Source of the DNA: an uncultured Pelagibacteraceae bacterium
GTDB lineage: Bacteria > Pseudomonadota > Alphaproteobacteria > Pelagibacterales > Pelagibacteraceae
DNA: 64,000 nt
Reading direction: 5' to 3'
Assembly (NCBI GenBank): GCA_902634775.1
Contig: CACPLG010000001.1
Location: 62,001-126,000 of the forward strand
This document shows positions 29,966 through 39,383 of the stretch, piece by piece. Under the pieces are notes generated by a model. It worked only from the letters and a program-made list of their open reading frames with translations. It was not told where the DNA came from and made no database searches. Both the position numbers and the translations under genes were made by a program. Every line of letters starts with the position of its first letter. The first letter of the stretch is position 1.

Positions 29966-31182
29966 GTTCTGAAAAATTTATTCAAAATAACCTAGCTCTC
30001 ACCACCTTAATTTGTGCATGCGCAGTTGTTTTAATATCACTTAGTGTGAGACAAGTTTTTGGAATGTTTTTCATTGACTTTAATAATGATCTAGGAATTT
30101 CAAGTACTGAATTTGGTTTGGCAATAGGTATACAAATGCTTGGTTGGGGTTTGTCAGGACCAATTTTTGGTATTCTGGCTGATAAATATGGGGGCCATAA
30201 ATCAATAATTCTTGCATTTCTTTTTTATATTCTTGGGGTTTATTTTTTATACTCAGGTCCAAATACAGGAATTTATTTTCAAATAAGTTTGGGAGTTTTA
30301 ATTGGTATTGGTTGTGGCGGTACAGCAATAAGTATTCCAATGTCGATTGTCGGGAAACATTTTCCACTTTCAAATAGAACAATTGCAATGAGCATCGTAA
30401 CAGCTGTAGGATCTTTCGGTTATTTTATTTCACCCCTTTTTACTAATTACTCTTTACAAAGTAACGGATGGGTTAATACTCTCTTTTACTTCTTAGTATT
30501 TCTTTTTATTGGTTTATTATTTGCCTATTTCGTCAGATCTCCAAAATTAAATGAAATTAAAAAAACTGTTAACGAGCAAGGGTCGTTAGACGCACTAAAA
30601 GAAGCATTCCAAAATAAAAGCTACGTATTGTTAGTTTCAGGTTTTTTTGTTTGTGGTTTTCATATCACATTGGTTGGAACTCATGTGCCAAAATATGTAA
30701 TAGATAGAGGCTTAGATGATTGGACTGCAGCTATGATTTTATCTTTAATTGGTTTTTTTAATATCATTGGTTCATTATTAAGCGGATATTTATCCACCAA
30801 GATGAGTAAGAAAATTATCTTAAGTTCTATATATTTTTTAAGAGGAGTTTCAATTTGTTTATTCATCTTTTTACCTCCAAGTAATATTTCCTCAATAATA
30901 TTTGGAGCTAGTTTTGGTTTCCTGTGGCTCTCTACTGTTCCAGCTACAAGTGGAATCGTTGCACATATTTTTGGAACCAAATATCTTGGCCTTTTATATG
31001 GTTTAGTATTTTTAAGCCATCAATTTGGATCTTTTTTTGGAGCATATCTCGGTGGACTATTCTATGATATTTATGGCTCCTTTGACTATGCGTGGTATTT
31101 AGCAATTGCATTATCTGTTTTTGCAGGCTTAATACATTTACCAATTAAAGAGCAAGCAATTGATAGATTACAAAAAGCATAA
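29962..31182 (+). CDS. MFS transporter
   Basis: 12-TM-like, GWGLSGPIFGILADKYGGHKSII motif. Confidence 0.92.
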   Translation: MSSEKFIQNNLALTTLICACAVVLISLSVRQVFGMFFIDFNNDLGISSTEFGLAIGIQMLGWGLSGPIFGILADKYGGHKSIILAFLFYILGVYFLYSGPNTGIYFQISLGVLIGIGCGGTAISIPMSIVGKHFPLSNRTIAMSIVTAVGSFGYFISPLFTNYSLQSNGWVNTLFYFLVFLFIGLLFAYFVRSPKLNEIKKTVNEQGSLDALKEAFQNKSYVLLVSGFFVCGFHITLVGTHVPKYVIDRGLDDWTAAMILSLIGFFNIIGSLLSGYLSTKMSKKIILSSIYFLRGVSICLFIFLPPSNISSIIFGASFGFLWLSTVPATSGIVAHIFGTKYLGLLYGLVFLSHQFGSFFGAYLGGLFYDIYGSFDYAWYLAIALSVFAGLIHLPIKEQAIDRLQKA

Positions 31183-32374
31183 ATCAAATTTTAGTCCTTA
31201 TCTGGAAAAATTATATCAATCAGACAAACCTATGATCATTTATAAATTTATAGATGGATATAAAATATTTACAGATTTTTCAAAGAGAATAGTACTTAAC
31301 AAATCAAATATAGAAAATTTTTTAAACAACATAACAAAAAAAAAATTTAAAAGAGAGCAAGATCTCTATGTTGGTTTTTTTGGTTATGAAATATTATGCA
31401 ACTTGCTAAATATAAGAATTAAAAATCAAAAAAAGAATGGATTTTATAAGGGGCTTTTTTATAAACCAGAAACCATAATTACTTTATCAAAAAAAATTAA
31501 AATATCTTCAACACTAAAGAAACAGAATTTTAATTACCACTTTAATCAAACCAAAATATTAAAACCATTTAAAGTCAATATTAACTTTGAAAAGTATAAA
31601 AGAATTTTCAATCTTTTTTCAAAAAAAATTAGAGCAGGTGAGACTTATCAAATAAAAATTTGCACAAAGTATAAAAACAAATCTGAGATAGATCCAGTCA
31701 GTTTTTTTTGGAAATTAATGAAGGCAAACTCTTCTCCGGAGGCCTTTATGATTAGAGACAAGAATTACTCTATTGTTAGTTGTTCTCCTGAAACTTTAAT
31801 AGAAAAAAATGGATTAAAGGTAACAACGAAACCAATAGCTGGAACACTAAAAAAAAATCAAAAATTAAACAAATCTAAAGCTCTCAATTTTTTTAAGAAT
31901 AACAATAAAGAGACAAAAGAACATAATATGATTGTAGATATGGAGAGAAACGATTTATCAAAAATTTGTAAACCAGGAAGTGTAGTAATCAAAAGAAAAA
32001 AATATGTAGAGGAATATAAACATTTGTATCACTACGTATCTACAATAGAGGGTAAATTAAAAAATAATGTTAATCTTAAAGACATTATTAAATCTATGAT
32101 GCCTGGTGGGTCTGTTATAGGTTGTCCAAAAATAAGAACACTCCAACTATTAAATGGTCAAGAAAAAGAGGGACGAAATATTTTTACAGGAAGTTTCGGA
32201 TTTATTAAGTTTAACATGGATATGCGGTTTAACATAATAATAAGATCAATTTTAAATTACAAAAATGTTTCAGAGATATCAGCAGCCTCAGGCGTTGTAT
32301 TGGATAGCTCCTCTAAAAAAGAATTTAGTGAAAATTATATTAAAGCAAAATCATTATTAGAATTATTTAAATGA
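31160..32374 (+). CDS. pabB: aminodeoxychorismate synthase component I-like
   Basis: KIRAGETYQIKIC; PETLIEKNGLKVTTKPIAGT; EHNMIVDMERNDLSKICKPGSV; MMPGGSVIGCPK. Confidence 0.9.
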   Translation: MIDYKKHKSNFSPYLEKLYQSDKPMIIYKFIDGYKIFTDFSKRIVLNKSNIENFLNNITKKKFKREQDLYVGFFGYEILCNLLNIRIKNQKKNGFYKGLFYKPETIITLSKKIKISSTLKKQNFNYHFNQTKILKPFKVNINFEKYKRIFNLFSKKIRAGETYQIKICTKYKNKSEIDPVSFFWKLMKANSSPEAFMIRDKNYSIVSCSPETLIEKNGLKVTTKPIAGTLKKNQKLNKSKALNFFKNNNKETKEHNMIVDMERNDLSKICKPGSVVIKRKKYVEEYKHLYHYVSTIEGKLKNNVNLKDIIKSMMPGGSVIGCPKIRTLQLLNGQEKEGRNIFTGSFGFIKFNMDMRFNIIIRSILNYKNVSEISAASGVVLDSSSKKEFSENYIKAKSLLELFK

Positions 32375-32931
32375 TATATATTATTGATCACCAAGACTCT
32401 TTCACATGGAATGTAGTACATCAATTTTCTCAATTCGATAAAGTGCATTGTTCTGATTATTTTGACATAAATAAAAAGTTACTTAACAAATCGGATGTGA
32501 TAGTTTTTTCTCCAGGTCCTGGTTCTCCAAAAGATTATCCAGAAACTTCAAAAATTTATAAAAAATATAAGGGTAAAAAAAAAATGATTGGTATATGTTT
32601 AGGATTTCAGTTGATATTATATAATGAAGGTGGAAAAATCAGACAACAAAACAAAATTTACCATGGATATCAATCAAAAATTAAAGTTAATGGAAAAAGC
32701 AAGATTTTTAAAAAGAATAAAGTTTTTAATATTGGAAGATATCATTCATTGAAGTTAAATGAGCCATATTTTTCAAAAAATCTAAATATTACAATGCGAT
32801 GTACAAAAACTAATACAGCGATGGCTTTTGAAGATAATTTAAATAAAATTTATGGATTTCAATTTCACCCTGATTCATTCTTAACTGAAAATGGCAATTT
32901 TTTTATTAAAAAAATCTTATCAAGTAAGTAA
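32371..32931 (+). CDS. pabA: glutamine amidotransferase component of PABA synthase
   Basis: IIDHQDSFTWNVV; FSPGPGSPKDYP; IGICLGFQLI; FQFHPDS. Confidence 0.9.
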   Translation: MIYIIDHQDSFTWNVVHQFSQFDKVHCSDYFDINKKLLNKSDVIVFSPGPGSPKDYPETSKIYKKYKGKKKMIGICLGFQLILYNEGGKIRQQNKIYHGYQSKIKVNGKSKIFKKNKVFNIGRYHSLKLNEPYFSKNLNITMRCTKTNTAMAFEDNLNKIYGFQFHPDSFLTENGNFFIKKILSSK

Positions 32932-33631
32932 TCAAAAAGAAATAGGATTTAAAGATTTATGGGGATCTCACGGAGTCTTTACAACTATAAGACTTTTAGG
33001 AAAACCTGGTAAGCTTGTTTTCTTTAAAAGCCACTTAAAGGGATTAATTAAATCTCTTAAAAAATATAAGATTCATTCAAAAAATATTGAGAAAAATATT
33101 AAAAATTTAATCTATTCAAGCATCGATAAAAATATTAATTATGACCATTTACTCCGAGTTGCTTTAACAAATAAAATTCTGTCAATTTCTATCCGCAAAA
33201 GACTTAAACCTAAAAAAAATTTTGAACTTAAACTAATAAACTACAGACGAATTGATCCTGAAACAAAAAATCTTTATTATAAAAAGATTTTAAAAGAATT
33301 GAGTAAATATGACCCAAGTAAAACCGATATTGCATTAGTCTATAGGGGAAAAATATTAGAAACTTGCACTTCAAATATTTTATTATTTAAAAATAAAAAA
33401 TATTTTTCACCAAAAAATGATTGTTATATCGGAAATACAATTAATTTTTTAAAAAGAAAGATTAAGATTTCTTTTAAGGATATTTATTATAAAGATTTGA
33501 AAAAATTTGATGAGATAATGTTAATAGGTTCGGGAAAAGGTATTACACCTATTAAATATATTAAAGAGATCAATTGGAAGAATAAAAATAATTTTGGATA
33601 TCGAAAGGTGAACAAACATTTGAATTTTTAA
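32891..33631 (+). CDS. class IV aminotransferase, probable aminodeoxychorismate lyase
   Basis: HGVFTTIRLLGKPGKLVFFKSHLKGL; ETCTSNILLF; GSGKGITPI; overlaps pabA by 41 nt. Confidence 0.8.
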   Translation: MAIFLLKKSYQVSNQKEIGFKDLWGSHGVFTTIRLLGKPGKLVFFKSHLKGLIKSLKKYKIHSKNIEKNIKNLIYSSIDKNINYDHLLRVALTNKILSISIRKRLKPKKNFELKLINYRRIDPETKNLYYKKILKELSKYDPSKTDIALVYRGKILETCTSNILLFKNKKYFSPKNDCYIGNTINFLKRKIKISFKDIYYKDLKKFDEIMLIGSGKGITPIKYIKEINWKNKNNFGYRKVNKHLNF

Positions 33632-33636
33632 TCGTT

Positions 33637-34041
33637 ATGAATAATCCAAACAATCCTTGTATATTCTGTAAAATTAATCATAAAGAATTAATATTTGAAA
33701 ATGATTACGCATATGCTTCTTTTGATAGTTATCCTGTTTCACAGTTACACTCATTAGTTGTTCCAAAGAGATGTATAGAAAATTATTTTGAATTAGACGA
33801 AAAAGAAATCTTAGCTTGTAATGACCTTATTAAAAAATTACAAAAAAAAATAATGTCAGAGGATAAATCAGTAGAGGGATTTAATATAGGAACAAATGCT
33901 GGAAATGTTGCAGGCCAATCTATTTTTCATTGCCATATACATGTGATTCCAAGAAGAAAAGGGGATGTAGATAATCCACAAGGTGGAGTTAGAAGCGTTA
34001 TACCTTCAAAACAACATTATACTCGAAAAATTAAGAAATAA
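33637..34041 (+). CDS. HIT-family protein
   Basis: NPCIFCKIN; GQSIFHCHIHVIPR. Confidence 0.95.
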   Translation: MNNPNNPCIFCKINHKELIFENDYAYASFDSYPVSQLHSLVVPKRCIENYFELDEKEILACNDLIKKLQKKIMSEDKSVEGFNIGTNAGNVAGQSIFHCHIHVIPRRKGDVDNPQGGVRSVIPSKQHYTRKIKK

Positions 34042-34127
34042 TGTTTTTATTAGGCAAATAGTGCGCTTTAATCACTGTTGAACTATTTTTTGTAGTATAC
34101 TAAGAATAATGAAAATTTTATAAAAAT

Positions 34128-34916
34128 ATGTTCACAACCAATCCATTCTCAACTTTAGCCGAAACAATTCCAATGATAGCAATTCAATCTTTTGTAATCA
34201 TTATGGTCGGTTTAATTATTTTAGGGACAGTAATGGATATGATTCATAAAAAAAATGTTAAATATTTTTTTAATAATGCGAAAAAAGCAAAAAAATCAGC
34301 CAAAAGAGAATTGGGCACAGGTGAAAGGTTAGCAGTTATTGGTAAAACAATAATTCATGATATTGGAACCACAGCCGAGCTTGGTTGGGGTAAAAGAAGA
34401 ATCGCACATGTCTTAGGAATGTATGGAACAATCCTTTTTTGGATTGGTTCTGCTGCAATGATATTTTTTTATACTGATTCTCAAACTCCAAACGTTTGGC
34501 CAATTCTTTGGCATGTTGGAGCAATAATGACTTGTTTGGGTGGATACTGGTTTTGGCTTTTTTTAAGAGTAGATGTTGCAGCTGAGGCAAATTCAGTATT
34601 TAGGATAATTACTGCAGATTTGTTTGTGTTAGCGCTCTTAGCCTCTGCTACCTTTGGTTTAATTTGGTCTTACTTACAGTTTAATCAAATATTTGTATGG
34701 GACACTTTATTTCTAGTGCTTTTTGGAGTTTCAAATATAGTTTTATTCGGGGGCGTATACTGGTCTAAGTTTGCTCACATGTTCTATAAACCTGGGGCGG
34801 CAATACAAAAAAATTTAGCTGAAGCTGATGGTTCAAGAGATAATCTTCCTCCACCAGCAGATGCGCCAGAACAGTTTGGGCTTGGCATAAAAAGAGAAGA
34901 GCCAAAACACTATTAA
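34128..34916 (+). CDS. aprM: AprM-like membrane subunit linked to adenylylsulfate reductase
   Basis: Multi-TM protein in an operon with aprBA; position and topology as described for SAR11 aprM. Confidence 0.75.
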   Translation: MFTTNPFSTLAETIPMIAIQSFVIIMVGLIILGTVMDMIHKKNVKYFFNNAKKAKKSAKRELGTGERLAVIGKTIIHDIGTTAELGWGKRRIAHVLGMYGTILFWIGSAAMIFFYTDSQTPNVWPILWHVGAIMTCLGGYWFWLFLRVDVAAEANSVFRIITADLFVLALLASATFGLIWSYLQFNQIFVWDTLFLVLFGVSNIVLFGGVYWSKFAHMFYKPGAAIQKNLAEADGSRDNLPPPADAPEQFGLGIKREEPKHY

Positions 34917-34947
34917 TATGTTAGAATTTAAAAAGGAGATAAAATAA

Positions 34948-35418
34948 ATGTCAACATTTGTATACATGACCAGGTGCGATGGTTGTGGTCACTGCGTAGA
35001 TATCTGTCCTTCAGATATCATGCACATCGATAAAAATATTAGAAGAGCAAAAAACATTGAGCCAAATTTTTGTTGGGAATGTTACTCTTGCGTAAAAGCC
35101 TGTCCTAATCATGCGATAGATGTAAGAGGATATGCTGACTTTGCTCCGATGGGTCACAGTGTAAGAGTTAGAAGAGAAGAAGAAAAAGGAACGATTTCTT
35201 GGAAAATAAAATTTAGAAATGGAACAGAAAAAGATTTTGTATCTCCGATAACAACAAAGCCATGGGGAAAATTCATTCCAAAACTTGCTGATGGTGACAA
35301 ACCTAATCAAGGAGAAATTAATTCTCAAATACTTTATAATGAACCTCACGGTTTAAACACTGATAAAGATCTTCCAACTTTAGATAAGAACTCCTTTAAA
35401 AAAGGAGTTTATTATTAA
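34948..35418 (+). CDS. aprB: adenylylsulfate reductase beta subunit
   Basis: Two 4Fe-4S motifs CDGCGHCVDICPSDIM and CWECYSCVKACP; followed by aprA. Confidence 0.95.
   Translation: MSTFVYMTRCDGCGHCVDICPSDIMHIDKNIRRAKNIEPNFCWECYSCVKACPNHAIDVRGYADFAPMGHSVRVRREEEKGTISWKIKFRNGTEKDFVSPITTKPWGKFIPKLADGDKPNQGEINSQILYNEPHGLNTDKDLPTLDKNSFKKGVYY
35389..35409 (+). promoter_or_regulatory. hairpin enclosing the aprA Shine-Dalgarno
   Basis: AACTCCTTT-AAA-AAAGGAGTT, perfect 9-bp stem inside the end of aprB; AGGAG lies 10 nt upstream of aprA ATG. Confidence 0.65.
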
Positions 35419-37277
35419 TGCCTAAGAATAAAACTGTCTTTGAAGATTGTGATGTACTAGTTGTTGGCGGTGGTATGGCCGGTACTGGTGCTACTTTTGA
35501 AGCTAGACACTGGGGAAGAAATTTAAAAATCATTTGTGTTGAAAAAGCAAACATTGATAGAAGTGGTGCAGTAGCTCAAGGACTTTATGCAATTAACTGT
35601 TACATGGGAATGCAGTGGGGAGAAAACCAGCCCGAAGATCATGTGAGATACGCTAGAAATGATTTAATGGGATTAGTTAGAGAAGACTTAGGTTACGACA
35701 TGGCAAGACACGTTGATTCAACTGTTCATATGTTTGATGAGTGGGGATTGCCTATGATGAAAAACAAAGAGACAGGCAGATACCAAAGAGAAGGTAAGTG
35801 GCAAATAATGATTCACGGTGAAAGTTATAAGCCGATTGTTGCTGAAGCTGCAAAAAAGTCAGCTGATAAAATTTACAATAGAATAATGATAACTCATCTT
35901 CTTAAAGATGAGGAAAATGAGAACAGAGTCGCTGGAGCAGTTGGTTTTAATATGAGAACTGGAGACTACCATGTATTCAAAGCTAAAGCAGTAATTATAG
36001 CTGCAGGTGGAGCATCACATATATTTAAACCCAGAGCAGTTGGTGAAGGCATGGGAAGAACTTGGTATGCGCCATGGAGCAATGGTTCAGCTTACGCATT
36101 ACCAATTGCTGCAGGCGCGAAAATGACACAAATGGAAAATAGAATAGTACTTTGTAGATTTAAAGACGGTTATGGTCCAGTTGGCGCATATTTTTTACAT
36201 TTAAAAACTTATACTCAAAATGCAAATGGCGAGAACTATGAAAAGAAATGGTATGATGCTACAAAAAAACTTGTTGGTGAGTACATTGATCATCATCCAA
36301 CTCCAACATGTCTAAGAAACCATGCTTTTATCCAAGAAGTAGCAGCAGGTGGCGGACCAATCCACATGGTAACTAAAGAAGCTTTTCAAGATCCTCATTT
36401 AGAAACTGTTGGCTGGGAAAACTTTTTGGGTATGACAGTGGGTCAAGCCGTAGTTTGGGCATCACAAAATATCGATCCAAAGTATACTAATCCAGAATTA
36501 ACAACTTCAGAGCCTTATGTTATGGGTTCACACGCAACTTGTTCAGGAGCATGGGTAAGTGGTCCAGAGGATATTGCACCAGATGATTATTTCTGGGGAT
36601 ATAACAGAATGATGTCTGTAGAGGGTTTATTTGGAGCAGGGGACACTGTTGGAGGAAGTGCCCACAAGTTTTCATCAGGTTCTTTTACCGAAGGAAGATT
36701 GGCTGCAAAAGCTGCTGTTAAATACATTGAAGATAAAAAAGCCAACAATATTAAGTTAAGTGAGAAACAGTATAACGATTTAAAAGAGGTAATCTATAAA
36801 CCTCTAGAAAATTACACAGTTGGAAGAAATGAGATAACTGGAGGTACAGTTTCACCAAGTTATATTTCACCTATACAAGGCCTACAAAGACTTCAAAAAA
36901 TCATGGATGAATATTGTGGTGGTATTACTAACAATTATATGACAAATGATAACCTTCTTAAAAAAGGTTTAGAATTATTAGATTGGCTTCAAGAGGACTT
37001 AGAAAATGTAGGGGCTGAGGATTATCACCAGTTGATGAGAGCCTGGGAGTTGAAACATAGAGCTTTAACATCTCAATGTGTTACTGAACATACTTTATTT
37101 AGAGAAGAAACTCGTTGGCCAGGATACTATTATAGAGGCGATCATATGAAATTAGATGATGAAAATTGGCATTGTTTAACAGTATCAAGAAGAGATCCTG
37201 AAACAGGCAAGTTCACAATGGAAAAAAAACCTGTTTATCACATAGTTGACGATAAAGAGAAAAAAAAGGCATCCTAA
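35418..37277 (+). CDS. aprA: adenylylsulfate reductase alpha subunit
   Basis: FAD motif DVLVVGGGMAGTGATFEA; AQGLYAINCYMG; WQIMIHGESYKPIVAEAAK; start overlaps the aprB stop (TAATG). Confidence 0.96.
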   Translation: MPKNKTVFEDCDVLVVGGGMAGTGATFEARHWGRNLKIICVEKANIDRSGAVAQGLYAINCYMGMQWGENQPEDHVRYARNDLMGLVREDLGYDMARHVDSTVHMFDEWGLPMMKNKETGRYQREGKWQIMIHGESYKPIVAEAAKKSADKIYNRIMITHLLKDEENENRVAGAVGFNMRTGDYHVFKAKAVIIAAGGASHIFKPRAVGEGMGRTWYAPWSNGSAYALPIAAGAKMTQMENRIVLCRFKDGYGPVGAYFLHLKTYTQNANGENYEKKWYDATKKLVGEYIDHHPTPTCLRNHAFIQEVAAGGGPIHMVTKEAFQDPHLETVGWENFLGMTVGQAVVWASQNIDPKYTNPELTTSEPYVMGSHATCSGAWVSGPEDIAPDDYFWGYNRMMSVEGLFGAGDTVGGSAHKFSSGSFTEGRLAAKAAVKYIEDKKANNIKLSEKQYNDLKEVIYKPLENYTVGRNEITGGTVSPSYISPIQGLQRLQKIMDEYCGGITNNYMTNDNLLKKGLELLDWLQEDLENVGAEDYHQLMRAWELKHRALTSQCVTEHTLFREETRWPGYYYRGDHMKLDDENWHCLTVSRRDPETGKFTMEKKPVYHIVDDKEKKKAS

Positions 37278-37292
37278 AAGGACTTCAAAAAT

Positions 37293-37643
37293 ATGAGCTT
37301 CACATCAAAGACTGATGATGAAATTATAAAATTGGCTAATCCAATATGGTCAAATCTTATTAAGTCCTCAAATATGAAAGATTATGGTGGTTTTACTAGA
37401 GATTTTTCTTCACAAATGCTCTATGGAGCAAATGAGGTTGAGCTAGGTAAGCAATGGGCTAGCAATAAATTAATCTCAAGTTTGACCGATAATTTCCAAG
37501 CTTTTGGTTGTTTAAGAAGAGGAATGCACGTAACGGTATTGTTTAAACAGACAAGTACTACAGAAGAGGGTGAGTTCTTAGGAAGACTTGTTCTTGGAGA
37601 AGAGGGCGGTGCTGTGAAGGTATTTGGAGCAACTATTTTTTAA
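37293..37643 (+). CDS. uncharacterised 116-aa protein in apr operon
   Basis: MSFTSKTDDEIIKLANPIWSNLIKSSNMKDYGGFTRDFSSQML...; 15 nt after aprA, same strand. Confidence 0.7.
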   Translation: MSFTSKTDDEIIKLANPIWSNLIKSSNMKDYGGFTRDFSSQMLYGANEVELGKQWASNKLISSLTDNFQAFGCLRRGMHVTVLFKQTSTTEEGEFLGRLVLGEEGGAVKVFGATIF

Positions 37644-37685
37644 AAAATTCTTGCAAAGATCCTTATTAAGGTGTACTTGGTGAGT

Positions 37686-37835
37686 ATGCTTGAATATTTT
37701 CAAAAACACACAAACTCTTTCAAGCACATATTTAACTTAAAAATTATATCAAATTTAAATACTAAAATTGCTCTTTATATAGGTTTAGCAGCATACTGGG
37801 TAGTAATGTTATCTAGTACTTTTTTTGGATTCTAA
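37686..37835 (+). CDS. 49-aa small membrane protein (not in ORF track)
   Basis: Hand-translated: MLEYFQKHTNSFKHIFNLKIISNLNTKIALYIGLAAYWVVMLSSTFFGF; C-terminal TM helix. Confidence 0.5.
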   Translation: MLEYFQKHTNSFKHIFNLKIISNLNTKIALYIGLAAYWVVMLSSTFFGF

Positions 37836-37881
37836 ATATCAAACAGTTGACTTTAATAATTTTGAGGAATAATTAATCCTA

Positions 37882-38979
37882 ATGGAGTTCTTTCTTCCTA
37901 TTGCAGAAGTAAATGTAAGCTTACCTTTTATCTTTTTTTTAAGTTTAGTTGTTGGGATTTTATCAGGTTTATTTGGTGTTGGAGGTGGTTTTTTAATGAC
38001 CCCTTTCTTAATTTTTTTAGGAATTCCACCAGCTTATGCAGTGCCAAACGAGGCTAATAATATTTTAGGTACATCAATATCAGGATCAACAACGCATTAT
38101 TTGAAAGGAACTCTTGATTATAAAATGGGTTTAATGATTGTGGTTGGTGGTGCTATGGGAACTATCCTGGGTATTTTAACTTTTACTTATTTTCAAGACA
38201 TTGGAAAAATTAATATCGTTATTTCGCTTGCATATATGTACATACTAGCGATCATTGGAACTATGATGCTGGTTCAAGGTGTTACAGAAATCGATAGAGC
38301 TAGAAAAAAAATTATTGTTAAAAAAAAATTACACGATCATAATTGGTTACAAGGTTTGCCTTTTAGAATGAGGTTTAAAAAATCTAAACTTTATGAAAGT
38401 GCTTTTACTCCAATTATCATGGGATTTATTGTGGGTTATATAGCAGCTATACTTGGTGTTGGTGGAGCTTTTATACTTGTTCCTGCGATGATTTATATTA
38501 TAGGAATGCCTACTAAATTAATTCCTGGAACTTCTTTATTTGTAACAATATTTATAAGTGCAATAGTTACTATCCTACATGCGTTTAATTACGGTACGAT
38601 TGACTTAATATTAGTAACAGTTTTAATTTTAGGTTCCATACTTGGGGTTCAAATAGGCCAAAAGATTGGTGAAAAAGTTGATAGCTCACAGTTTAAAACT
38701 ATTTTAGCAATGCTTTTGTTATTAGTTGGAATAGCGATAGCATACGATACTTTCTTTGCAGAAGAGATAATTAAAGAAACATCAAATAACGAATCTAAAA
38801 CATTAGGACCAATCTCCCAATTTGTAAGAGACTTATCTAAAAATGTTCCAGTTCTTTATGGATTGTTCTCAATTGTTTTAGCCCTTGTATTAGGTGTCGG
38901 TGCGGCAATTTTGAGAAGGTTTTTATCAAATCTTAAAAAGAAGTTTGTATACACAGCTCCACCTGCTTCACAAAAGTAG
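37882..38979 (+). CDS. TauE/SafE-family (TSUP) sulfite/anion exporter
   Basis: GILSGLFGVGGGFLMTPFLIFLGIPPAYAVPNEANNILGTSISG; second repeat AAILGVGGAFILVPAMIY. Confidence 0.9.
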   Translation: MEFFLPIAEVNVSLPFIFFLSLVVGILSGLFGVGGGFLMTPFLIFLGIPPAYAVPNEANNILGTSISGSTTHYLKGTLDYKMGLMIVVGGAMGTILGILTFTYFQDIGKINIVISLAYMYILAIIGTMMLVQGVTEIDRARKKIIVKKKLHDHNWLQGLPFRMRFKKSKLYESAFTPIIMGFIVGYIAAILGVGGAFILVPAMIYIIGMPTKLIPGTSLFVTIFISAIVTILHAFNYGTIDLILVTVLILGSILGVQIGQKIGEKVDSSQFKTILAMLLLLVGIAIAYDTFFAEEIIKETSNNESKTLGPISQFVRDLSKNVPVLYGLFSIVLALVLGVGAAILRRFLSNLKKKFVYTAPPASQK

Positions 38980-39014
38980 TTTAATTTTATAAAATTGATT
39001 ATAATGTTCACAAT

Positions 39015-39383
39015 ATGAAAAAACTATTTGTCTTATTATTGATTGTATTACCTTTCAATTTAGCTGTAGCTGAAAAACAAACAACATTCGATAATGATGT
39101 TTTTAATAAAGCTCAGTCAGATGGAAAGACTGTAGTTGTAAGTTCATGGATTAAATATTGCACATCATGTGCTAGTCAAATGAAGGCATTGAAAGATGTT
39201 GAAAAAGATTTTGATAATTTAATTTATCTTACATTTGATGTTACAAATAGGGAAATTGCCAAACAACTAAATATTCAGTTCCAAACTACGCTTGTAATTT
39301 ATAAAAACAATAAAGAAGTCTATCGAAGTTTGGGTGAGTTAACTAAAGATAAAATTTATAAAGCTATAAATTCTGTAATTTAA
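39015..39383 (+). CDS. exported thioredoxin-fold protein
   Basis: Signal peptide; VVVSSWIKYCTSCASQMKAL with CxxC, DVTNREIAKQLNIQFQTTLVIYKNNKE. Confidence 0.75.
   Translation: MKKLFVLLLIVLPFNLAVAEKQTTFDNDVFNKAQSDGKTVVVSSWIKYCTSCASQMKALKDVEKDFDNLIYLTFDVTNREIAKQLNIQFQTTLVIYKNNKEVYRSLGELTKDKIYKAINSVI

Noticed and set aside
34078-34101. sigma70 promoter for aprM (TTGAAC...TATACT)
   Set aside because: Spacer is only 12 nt, too short for a standard promoter.
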